A stretch of 64,000 bases of DNA, from positions 111,417-175,416 of the forward strand of contig CALYMY010000076.1 in assembly GCA_944548615.1 (NCBI GenBank). The letters run 5' to 3'. The number at the start of each line of letters is the position of its first letter. Position 1 is the stretch's first letter. The notes below the pieces were generated by a model. That model had not been told where the DNA came from, searched no databases, and saw only the letters and a program-made list of their open reading frames with translations. Made by a program: the position numbers and the translations under genes. Source of the DNA: Micropterix aruncella. Taxonomy: Eukaryota > Arthropoda > Insecta > Lepidoptera > Micropterigidae. This document shows, in pieces, positions 51,719 through 62,975 of the stretch.

Positions 51719-53590
51719 ATTTATTTCGAAAAATGTGATTTTTTCATAACAATTTCTATGTTCAAAATGAAAGTTTATATAAAAAAATTCAAAATGTCAA
51801 AATTTCGAAAATGCCATTTCGTAGAGATTTCAAAGGCCTTCGTTCTGTCCGAACACCGTAACGCGTTAGGTTTACTCTATCTCGATTTATTTCGAAAAAT
51901 GTGATTTTTTCATAATAATTTCCAAGTTCAAAATGAAAGTTTATATAAAAATTTTCAAAATATCAAAATTTCAAAAATGCCATTTTGTAGAGCTTAAGCG
52001 GGGTGTCGATCTCGCCAAAGACCGCAACGCGGTAGGTTTACTCTATCTCGATTTATTTCGAAAAATGTGATTTTTTCATAACAATTTCTATGTTCAAAAT
52101 GAAAGTTTATATAAAATTTTTCAAAATGTCAAAATTTCGAAAATGCCATTTTGTAGAGATTACCAAGGTCGTCGTTCTGTCCGAACGCCGTAACGCTATA
52201 GGTTTACTCTATCACGATCTTTTTCGAAAAATGTGATTTTTTCATAACAATTTCTATGTTTAAAATGAAATTTTATATAAAATTTTTCAAAATGTCAAAA
52301 TTTCGAAAATGCCATTTTGTAGAGATTACCAAGGCCGTCGTTCTGTCCGAACGCCGTAACGCTATAGGTTTACTCTATCACGATCTTTTTCGAAAAATGT
52401 GATTTTTTCATAATAATTTCTATGTTTAAAATGAAATTTTATATAAAATTTTTCAAAATGTCAAAATTTCAAAAATGCCATTTTGTAGAGCTTAAGCGGG
52501 GTGTCGATCTAGCCAAAGACCGCAACGCGGTAGGTTTACTCTATCACGGTCTTTTTCGAAAAATGTCATTTATTCATAACAATTTCTATGTTCAAAATGA
52601 AAGTTTATATAAAAAATTTCAAAATGTCAAAATTTCGAAAATGCCATTTCGTAGAGATTACCAAGGCCGTGGTTCTGTCCGAACGCCGTAACGCTATAGG
52701 TTTACTCTATCACGATCTTTTTCGAAAAATGTGATTTTTTCATTATAATTTCTATGTTTAAAATGAAATTTTATATAAAATTTTTCAAAATGTCAAAATT
52801 TCAAAAATGCCATTTTGTAGAGCTTAAGCGGGGTGTCGATCTCGCCAAAGACCGCAACGCGGTAGGTTTACTCTATCTCGATTTATTTCGAAAAATGTGA
52901 TTTTTTCATAACAATTTCTATGTTCAAAATGAAAGTTTATATAAAAAATTTCAAAATGTCAAAATTTCGAAAATGCCATTTTGTAGAGATTACCAAGGCC
53001 GTCGTTCTGTCCGAACGCCGTAACCCTATAGGTTTACTCTATCACGATCTTTTTCGAAAAATGTGATTTTTTCATAACAATTTCTATGTTTAAAATGAAA
53101 TTTTATATAAAATTTTTCAAAATGTCAAAATTTCGAAAATGCCATTTTGTAGAGATTACCAAGGCCGTCGTTCTGTCCGAACGCCGTAACCCTATAGGTT
53201 TACTCTATCACGATCTTTTTCGAAAAATATGATTTTTTCATAATAATTTCTATGTTTAAAATGAAATTTTATATAAAATTTTTCAAAAAGTCAAAATTTC
53301 AAAAATGCCATTTTGTAGAGCTTAAGCGGGGTGTCGATCTCGCCAAAGACCGCAACGCGGTAGGTTTACTCTATCTCGTTCTTTTGTGAAAAATGTGATT
53401 TTTTCATAACAATTTCTATGTTCAAAATGAAAGTTTATATAAAAAATTTCAAAATGTCAAAATTTCGAAAATGCCATTTCGTAGAGATTTCAAAGGCCTT
53501 CGTTATGCCCAAACACCGTAACGCGTTTTATTTACTCTATCACGGTCTTTTTCGAAAAATGACATTTATTCATAACAATTTCTATGTTCA
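51719..53590. repeat. 166-bp array of HOR13, 11.3 monomers
   Basis: Standard order. Confidence 0.98.
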
Positions 53591-54794
53591 GGAGTTCCCT
53601 CGTCGGGAGCCAACCCTGGGTGCAGCAGCCATGTCATGGTGGAACTTAGTAATTGCCATCATAATGGAATGCCTATACCAAATTTCACGTCTCTACGGTT
53701 GACCGTTGAGGAGTTCCCTCGTCGGGAGCCAACCCTGGGTGCAGCAGCCATGTCATGGTGGAACTTAGTAATTGCCATCATAATCGAATGCCTATACCAA
53801 ATTTCACGTCTCTACGGTTGACCGTTGAGGAGTTCCCTCGTCGGGAGCCAACCCTGGGTGCAGCAGCGATGTCATGGTGGAACTTAGAAATTGCCGTCAT
53901 AATGGAATGCCTATACCAAATTTCACGTCTCTACGGTTGACCGTTGAGGAGTTCCCTCGTCGGGAGCCAACCCTGGGTGCAGCAGCCATGTCATGGTGGA
54001 ACTTAGTAATTGCCATCATAATGGAATGCCTATACCAAATTTCACGTCTCTACGGTTGACCGTTGAGGAGTTCCCTCGTCGGGAGCCAACCCTGGGTGCA
54101 GCAGCCATGTCATGGTGGAACTTAGTAATTGCCATCATAATGGAATGCCTATACCAAATTTCACGTCTCTACGGTTGACCGTTGAGGAGTTCCCTCGTCG
54201 GGAGCCAACCCTGGGTGCAGCAGCGATGTCATGGTGGAACTTAGAAATTGCCGTCATAATGGAATGCCTATACCAAATTTCACGTCTCTACGGTTGACCG
54301 TTGAGGAGTTCCCTCGTCGGGAGCCAACCCTGGGTGCAGCAGCCATGTCATGGTGGAACTTAGTAATTGCCATCATAATGGAATGCCTATACCAAATTTC
54401 ACGTCTCTACGGTTGACCGTTGAGGAGTTCCCTCGTCGGGAGCCAACCCTGGGTGCAGCAGCCATGTCATGGTGGAACTTAGTAATTGCCATCATAATGG
54501 AATGCCTATACCAAATTTCACGTCTCTACGGTTGACCGTTGAGGAGTTCCCTCGTCGGGAGCCAACCCTGGGTGCAGCAGCCATGTCATGGTGGAACTTA
54601 GTAATTGCCATCATAATGGAATGCCTATACCAAATTTCACGTCTCTACGGTTGACCGTTGAGAAGTTCCCTCGTCGGGAGCCAACCCTGGGTGCAGCAGC
54701 CATGTCATGGTGGAACTTAGTAATTGCCATCATAATGGAATGCCTATACCAAATTTCACGTCTCTACGGTTGACCGTTGAGGAGTTCCCTCGTC
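53591..54794. repeat. 119-bp array of HOR14, 10 monomers
   Basis: Markers at monomers 3 and 6 and G to C at 53785 in monomer 2, the same combination as HOR12. Confidence 0.97.
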
Positions 54795-55510
54795 CTTGTC
54801 ACGTACCTCTTTCCGTAGGTTGTTTACTCCTTTTAATTCGTTTAACGCCTCGCGGGCAATATCTCTGGCTCTTTCCGGTATTTCTTCGAAATTCCGAAAC
54901 GGCACTTCTATTTCTGTGGTCTCCATATTGTCTCTTCTCGTTGATCAAAGGCACTGAAAATGAAAATGAAAAAGCACAGATTAAATAGTATTGAAAAGTA
55001 ATTAAAGAAGAAGAAGAAGACGAGATAAAAAGCAGAAGCAATGAAATGAAAAGCGTTCTAAAACCCTATCTTTTGACACCTCGCTTGTGTGTATATGATA
55101 AAATAAAGAATATAATATTTAATTTATTAAACGAAGCCGCGGGAAAAATACTAAAACTCCCTTGGCTCGGATCGCTACTATTGAAAACAAACATCGTAAA
55201 ATCGATAAATAAACTTTCGCAAGTATGACGAGGGCTGAAGTTACCATAGAAACAGAAATCGTTAAATCGATAAATATTCTATTGCGAGTCGGGCCACCGC
55301 CTGAGCTCGTTACTATGGAAACAAAACCGTTAAATCGATAAATCAATATACCTATACAGATATTAAATCGTCTATAATTCCGTTAATATTACTCAGATTT
55401 GAAAATTAAAAGAAGCGTTAGATGCGCAAAGCAAAACTCTATTAGATAATAATAAACAGGGAGGACTATTGATGCCTTTTAGCGCAATAGCCCTCAAACG
55501 TCGGAAGCCA
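54795..55510. repeat. Spacer of HOR14
   Basis: Candidate exon at 54807-54953 (minus), intact; X-boxes at 55240 and 55309. Confidence 0.95.
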
Positions 55511-57382
55511 ATTTATTTCGAAAAATGTGATTTTTTCATAACAATTTCTATGTTCAAAATGAAAGTTTATATAAAAAAATTCAAAATGTCAAAATTTCGA
55601 AAATGCCATTTCGTAGAGATTTCAAAGGCCTTCGTTCTGTCCGAACACCGTAACGCGTTAGGTTTACTCTATCTCGATTTATTTCGAAAAATGTGATTTT
55701 TTCATAATAATTTCCAAGTTCAAAATGAAAGTTTATATAAAAATTTTCAAAATATCAAAATTTCAAAAATGCCATTTTGTAGAGCTTAAGCGGGGTGTCG
55801 ATCTCGCCAAAGACCGCAACGCGGTAGGTTTACTCTATCTCGATTTATTTCGAAAAATGTGATTTTTTCATAACAATTTCTATGTTCAAAATGAAAGTTT
55901 ATATAAAATTTTTCAAAATGTCAAAATTTCGAAAATGCCATTTTGTAGAGATTACCAAGGTCGTCGTTCTGTCCGAACGCCGTAACGCTATAGGTTTACT
56001 CTATCACGATCTTTTTCGAAAAATGTGATTTTTTCATAACAATTTCTATGTTTAAAATGAAATTTTATATAAAATTTTTCAAAATGTCAAAATTTCGAAA
56101 ATGCCATTTTGTAGAGATTACCAAGGCCGTCGTTCTGTCCGAACGCCGTAACGCTATAGGTTTACTCTATCACGATCTTTTTCGAAAAATGTGATTTTTT
56201 CATAATAATTTCTATGTTTAAAATGAAATTTTATATAAAATTTTTCAAAATGTCAAAATTTCAAAAATGCCATTTTGTAGAGCTTAAGCGGGGTGTCGAT
56301 CTAGCCAAAGACCGCAACGCGGTAGGTTTACTCTATCACGGTCTTTTTCGAAAAATGTCATTTATTCATAACAATTTCTATGTTCAAAATGAAAGTTTAT
56401 ATAAAAAATTTCAAAATGTCAAAATTTCGAAAATGCCATTTCGTAGAGATTACCAAGGCCGTGGTTCTGTCCGAACGCCGTAACGCTATAGGTTTACTCT
56501 ATCACGATCTTTTTCGAAAAATGTGATTTTTTCATTATAATTTCTATGTTTAAAATGAAATTTTATATAAAATTTTTCAAAATGTCAAAATTTCAAAAAT
56601 GCCATTTTGTAGAGCTTAAGCGGGGTGTCGATCTCGCCAAAGACCGCAACGCGGTAGGTTTACTCTATCTCGATTTATTTCGAAAAATGTGATTTTTTCA
56701 TAACAATTTCTATGTTCAAAATGAAAGTTTATATAAAAAATTTCAAAATGTCAAAATTTCGAAAATGCCATTTTGTAGAGATTACCAAGGCCGTCGTTCT
56801 GTCCGAACGCCATAACCCTATAGGTTTACTCTATCACGATCTTTTTCGAAAAATGTGATTTTTTCATAACAATTTCTATGTTTAAAATGAAATTTTATAT
56901 AAAATTTTTCAAAATGTCAAAATTTCGAAAATGCCATTTTGTAGAGATTACCAAGGCCGTCGTTCTGTCCGAACGCCGTAACCCTATAGGTTTACTCTAT
57001 CACGATCTTTTTCGAAAAATATGATTTTTTCATAATAATTTCTATGTTTAAAATGAAATTTTATATAAAATTTTTCAAAAAGTCAAAATTTCAAAAATGC
57101 CATTTTGTAGAGCTTAAGCGGGGTGTCGATCTCGCCAAAGACCGCAACGCGGTAGGTTTACTCTATCTCGTTCTTTTGTGAAAAATGTGATTTTTTCATA
57201 ACAATTTCTATGTTCAAAATGAAAGTTTATATAAAAAATTTCAAAATGTCAAAATTTCGAAAATGCCATTTCGTAGAGATTTCAAAGGCCTTCGTTATGC
57301 CCAAACACCGTAACGCGTTTTATTTACTCTATCACGGTCTTTTTCGAAAAATGACATTTATTCATAACAATTTCTATGTTCA
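55511..57382. repeat. 166-bp array of HOR14, 11.3 monomers
   Basis: Standard order. It does not have the HOR12 expansion. Confidence 0.98.
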
Positions 57383-58229
57383 GGAGTTCCCTCGTCGGGA
57401 GCCAACCCTGGGTGCAGCAGCCATGTCATGGTGGAACTTAGTAATTGCCATCATAATGGAATGCCTATACCAAATTTCACGTCTCTACGGTTGACCGTTG
57501 AGGAGTTCCCTCGTCGGGAGCCAACCCTGGGTGCAGCAGCCATGTCATGGTGGAACTTAGTAATTGCCATCATAATGGAATGCCTATACCAAATTTCACG
57601 TCTCTACGGTTGACCGTTGAGGAGTTCCCTCGTCGGGAGCCAACCCTGGGTGCAGCAGCGATGTCATGGTGGAACTTAGAAATTGCCGTCATAATGGAAT
57701 GCCTATACCAAATTTCACGTCTCTACGGTTGACCGTTGAGGAGTTCCCTCGTCGGGAGCCAACCCTGGGTGCAGCAGCCATGTCATGGTGGAACTTAGTA
57801 ATTGCCATCATAATGGAATGCCTATACCAAATTTCACGTCTCTACGGTTGACCGTTGAGGAGTTCCCTCGTCGGGAGCCAACCCTGGGTGCAGCAGCCAT
57901 GTCATGGTGGAACTTAGTAATTGCCATCATAATGGAATGCCTATACCAAATTTCACGTCTCTACGGTTGACCGTTGAGGAGTTCCCTCGTCGGGAGCCAA
58001 CCCTGGGTGCAGCAGCCATGTCATGGTGGAACTTAGTAATTGCCATCATAATGGAATGCCTATACCAAATTTCACGTCTCTACGGTTGACCGTTGAGAAG
58101 TTCCCTCGTCGGGAGCCAACCCTGGGTGCAGCAGCCATGTCATGGTGGAACTTAGTAATTGCCATCATAATGGAATGCCTATACCAAATTTCACGTCTCT
58201 ACGGTTGACCGTTGAGGAGTTCCCTCGTC
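57383..58229. repeat. 119-bp array of HOR15, 7 monomers
   Basis: Only one marker monomer (number 3). The GAAGTTCC monomer is still last. This is either the state before the five-monomer duplication or a later loss of it. Confidence 0.97.
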
Positions 58230-58945
58230 CTTGTCACGTACCTCTTTCCGTAGGTTGTTTACTCCTTTTAATTCGTTTAACGCCTCGCGGGCAATATCTC
58301 TGGCTCTTTCCGGTATTTCTTCGAAATTCCGAAACGGCACTTCTATTTCTGTGGTCTCCATATTGTCTCTTCTCGTTGATCAAAGGCACTGAAAATGAAA
58401 ATGAAAAAGCACAGATTAAATAGTATTGAAAAGTAATTAAAGAAGAAGAAGAAGACGAGATAAAAAGCAGAAGCAATGAAATGAAAAGCGTTCTAAAACC
58501 CTATCTTTTGACACCTCGCTTGTGTGTATATGATAAAATAAAGAATATAATATTTAATTTATTAAACGAAGCCGCGGGAAAAATACTAAAACTCCCTTGG
58601 CTCGGATCGCTACTATTGAAAACAAACATCGTAAAATCGATAAATAAACTTTCGCAAGTATGACGAGGGCTGAAGTTACCATAGAAACAGAAATCGTTAA
58701 ATCGATAAATATTCTATTGCGAGTCGGGCCACCGCCTGAGCTCGTTACTATGGAAACAAAACCGTTAAATCGATAAATCAATATACCTATACAGATATTA
58801 AATCGTCTATAATTCCGTTAATATTACTCAGATTTGAAAATTAAAAGAAGCGTTAGATGCGCAAAGCAAAACTCTATTAGATAATAATAAACAGGGAGGA
58901 CTATTGATGCCTTTTAGCGCAATAGCCCTCAAACGTCGGAAGCCA
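58230..58945. repeat. Spacer of HOR15
   Basis: Candidate exon at 58242-58388 (minus), intact; X-boxes at 58675 and 58744. Confidence 0.95.
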
Positions 58946-60817
58946 ATTTATTTCGAAAAATGTGATTTTTTCATAACAATTTCTATGTTCAAAATGAAAG
59001 TTTATATAAAAAAATTCAAAATGTCAAAATTTCGAAAATGCCATTTCGTAGAGATTTCAAAGGCCTTCGTTCTGTCCGAACACCGTAACGCGTTAGGTTT
59101 ACTCTATCTCGATTTATTTCGAAAAATGTGATTTTTTCATAATAATTTCCAAGTTCAAAATGAAAGTTTATATAAAAATTTTCAAAATATCAAAATTTCA
59201 AAAATGCCATTTTGTAGAGCTTAAGCGGGGTGTCGATCTCGCCAAAGACCGCAACGCGGTAGGTTTACTCTATCTCGATTTATTTCGAAAAATGTGATTT
59301 TTTCATAACAATTTCTATGTTCAAAATGAAAGTTTATATAAAATTTTTCAAAATGTCAAAATTTCGAAAATGCCATTTTGTAGAGATTACCAAGGTCGTC
59401 GTTCTGTCCGAACGCCGTAACGCTATAGGTTTACTCTATCACGATCTTTTTCGAAAAATGTGATTTTTTCATAACAATTTCTATGTTTAAAATGAAATTT
59501 TATATAAAATTTTTCAAAATGTCAAAATTTCGAAAATGCCATTTTGTAGAGATTACCAAGGCCGTCGTTCTGTCCGAACGCCGTAACGCTATAGGTTTAC
59601 TCTATCACGATCTTTTTCGAAAAATGTGATTTTTTCATAATAATTTCTATGTTTAAAATGAAATTTTATATAAAATTTTTCAAAATGTCAAAATTTCAAA
59701 AATGCCATTTTGTAGAGCTTAAGCGGGGTGTCGATCTAGCCAAAGACCGCAACGCGGTAGGTTTACTCTATCACGGTCTTTTTCGAAAAATGTCATTTAT
59801 TCATAACAATTTCTATGTTCAAAATGAAAGTTTATATAAAAAATTTCAAAATGTCAAAATTTCGAAAATGCCATTTCGTAGAGATTACCAAGGCCGTGGT
59901 TCTGTCCGAACGCCGTAACGCTATAGGTTTACTCTATCACGATCTTTTTCGAAAAATGTGATTTTTTCATTATAATTTCTATGTTTAAAATGAAATTTTA
60001 TATAAAATTTTTCAAAATGTCAAAATTTCAAAAATGCCATTTTGTAGAGCTTAAGCGGGGTGTCGATCTCGCCAAAGACCGCAACGCGGTAGGTTTACTC
60101 TATCTCGATTTATTTCGAAAAATGTGATTTTTTCATAACAATTTCTATGTTCAAAATGAAAGTTTATATAAAATTTTTCAAAATGTCAAAATTTCGAAAA
60201 TGCCATTTTGTAGAGATTACCAAGGCCGTCGTTCTGTCCGAACGCCGTAACCCTATAGGTTTACTCTATCACGATCTTTTTCGAAAAATGTGATTTTTTC
60301 ATAACAATTTCTATGTTTAAAATGAAATTTTATATAAAATTTTTCAAAATGTCAAAATTTCGAAAATGCCATTTTGTAGAGATTACCAAGGCCGTCGTTC
60401 TGTCCGAACGCCGTAACCCTATAGGTTTACTCTATCACGATCTTTTTCGAAAAATATGATTTTTTCATAATAATTTCTATGTTTAAAATGAAATTTTATA
60501 TAAAATTTTTCAAAAAGTCAAAATTTCAAAAATGCCATTTTGTAGAGCTTAAGCGGGGTGTCGATCTCGCCAAAGACCGCAACGCGGTAGGTTTACTCTA
60601 TCTCGTTCTTTTGTGAAAAATGTGATTTTTTCATAACAATTTCTATGTTCAAAATGAAAGTTTATATAAAAAATTTCAAAATGTCAAAATTTCGAAAATG
60701 CCATTTCGTAGAGATTTCAAAGGCCTTCGTTATGCCCAAACACCGTAACGCGTTTTATTTACTCTATCACGGTCTTTTTCGAAAAATGACATTTATTCAT
60801 AACAATTTCTATGTTCA
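58946..60817. repeat. 166-bp array of HOR15, 11.3 monomers
   Basis: Standard order. The c4 monomer carries AAATTTTTCA at 60171-60180 where other copies have AAAAATTTCA. This is the form found in c1 and c2, so a short conversion tract is likely. Confidence 0.97.
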
Positions 60818-62259
60818 GGAGTTCCCTCGTCGGGAGCCAACCCTGGGTGCAGCAGCCATGTCATGGTGGAACTTAGTAATTGCCATCATAATGGAATGCC
60901 TATACCAAATTTCACGTCTCTACGGTTGACCGTTGAGGAGTTCCCTCGTCGGGAGCCAACCCTGGGTGCAGCAGCCATGTCATGGTGGAACTTAGTAATT
61001 GCCATCATAATGGAATGCCTATACCAAATTTCACGTCTCTACGGTTGACCGTTGAGGAGTTCCCTCGTCGGGAGCCAACCCTGGGTGCAGCAGCGATGTC
61101 ATGGTGGAACTTAGAAATTGCCGTCATAATGGAATGCCTATACCAAATTTCACGTCTCTACGGTTGACCGTTGAGGAGTTCCCTCGTCGGGAGCCAACCC
61201 TGGGTGCAGCAGCCATGTCATGGTGGAACTTAGTAATTGCCATCATAATGGAATGCCTATACCAAATTTCACGTCTCTACGGTTGACCGTTGAGGAGTTC
61301 CCTCGTCGGGAGCCAACCCTGGGTGCAGCAGCCATGTCATGGTGGAACTTAGTAATTGCCATCATAATGGAATGCCTATACCAAATTTCACGTCTCTACG
61401 GTTGACCGTTGAGGAGTTCCCTCGTCGGGAGCCAACCCTGGGTGCAGCAGCCATGTCATGGTGGAACTTAGTAATTGCCATCATAATGGAATGCCTATAC
61501 CAAATTTCACGTCTCTACGGTTGACCGTTGAGGAGTTCCCTCGTCGGGAGCCAACCCTGGGTGCAGCAGCCATGTCATGGTGGAACTTAGTAATTGCCAT
61601 CATAATGGAATGCCTATACCAAATTTCACGTCTCTACGGTTGACCGTTGAGGAGTTCCCTCGTCGGGAGCCAACCCTGGGTGCAGCAGCGATGTCATGGT
61701 GGAACTTAGAAATTGCCGTCATAATGGAATGCCTATACCAAATTTCACGTCTCTACGGTTGACCGTTGAGGAGTTCCCTCGTCGGGAGCCAACCCTGGGT
61801 GCAGCAGCCATGTCATGGTGGAACTTAGTAATTGCCATCATAATGGAATGCCTATACCAAATTTCACGTCTCTACGGTTGACCGTTGAGGAGTTCCCTCG
61901 TCGGGAGCCAACCCTGGGTGCAGCAGCCATGTCATGGTGGAACTTAGTAATTGCCATCATAATGGAATGCCTATACCAAATTTCACGTCTCTACGGTTGA
62001 CCGTTGAGGAGTTCCCTCGTCGGGAGCCAACCCTGGGTGCAGCAGCCATGTCATGGTGGAACTTAGTAATTGCCATCATAATGGAATGCCTATACCAAAT
62101 TTCACGTCTCTACGGTTGACCGTTGAGAAGTTCCCTCGTCGGGAGCCAACCCTGGGTGCAGCAGCCATGTCATGGTGGAACTTAGTAATTGCCATCATAA
62201 TGGAATGCCTATACCAAATTTCACGTCTCTACGGTTGACCGTTGAGGAGTTCCCTCGTC
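60818..62259. repeat. 119-bp array of HOR16, 12 monomers
   Basis: Marker variants at monomers 3 and 8. Confidence 0.98.
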
Positions 62260-62975
62260 CTTGTCACGTACCTCTTTCCGTAGGTTGTTTACTCCTTTTA
62301 ATTCGTTTAACGCCTCGCGGGCAATATCTCTGGCTCTTTCCGGTATTTCTTCGAAATTCCGAAACGGCACTTCTATTTCTGTGGTCTCCATATTGTCTCT
62401 TCTCGTTGATCAAAGGCACTGAAAATGAAAATGAAAAAGCACAGATTAAATAGTATTGAAAAGTAATTAAAGAAGAAGAAGAAGACGAGATAAAAAGCAG
62501 AAGCAATGAAATGAAAAGCGTTCTAAAACCCTATCTTTTGACACCTCGCTTGTGTGTATATGATAAAATAAAGAATATAATATTTAATTTATTAAACGAA
62601 GCCGCGGGAAAAATACTAAAACTCCCTTGGCTCGGATCGCTACTATTGAAAACAAACATCGTAAAATCGATAAATAAACTTTCGCAAGTATGACGAGGGC
62701 TGAAGTTACCATAGAAACAGAAATCGTTAAATCGATAAATATTCTATTGCGAGTCGGGCCACCGCCTGAGCTCGTTACTATGGAAACAAAACCGTTAAAT
62801 CGATAAATCAATATACCTATACAGATATTAAATCGTCTATAATTCCGTTAATATTACTCAGATTTGAAAATTAAAAGAAGCGTTAGATGCGCAAAGCAAA
62901 ACTCTATTAGATAATAATAAACAGGGAGGACTATTGATGCCTTTTAGCGCAATAGCCCTCAAACGTCGGAAGCCA
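62260..62975. repeat. Spacer of HOR16
   Basis: Candidate exon at 62272-62418 (minus), intact; X-boxes at 62705 and 62774. Confidence 0.95.

Larger units (their letters stand above)
49561..53590. repeat. HOR13, 4030 bp
   Basis: Standard unit lying between the related, shortened HOR12 and HOR14. It has neither their deletion nor their shared base. Confidence 0.97.
53591..57382. repeat. HOR14, 3792 bp
   Basis: Short by 238 bp (two 119-mers). One private change noticed, G to A at 56812 in the 166-bp array. Confidence 0.97.
57383..60817. repeat. HOR15, 3435 bp, the shortest unit
   Basis: Short by 595 bp, exactly five 119-mers. Confidence 0.97.
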
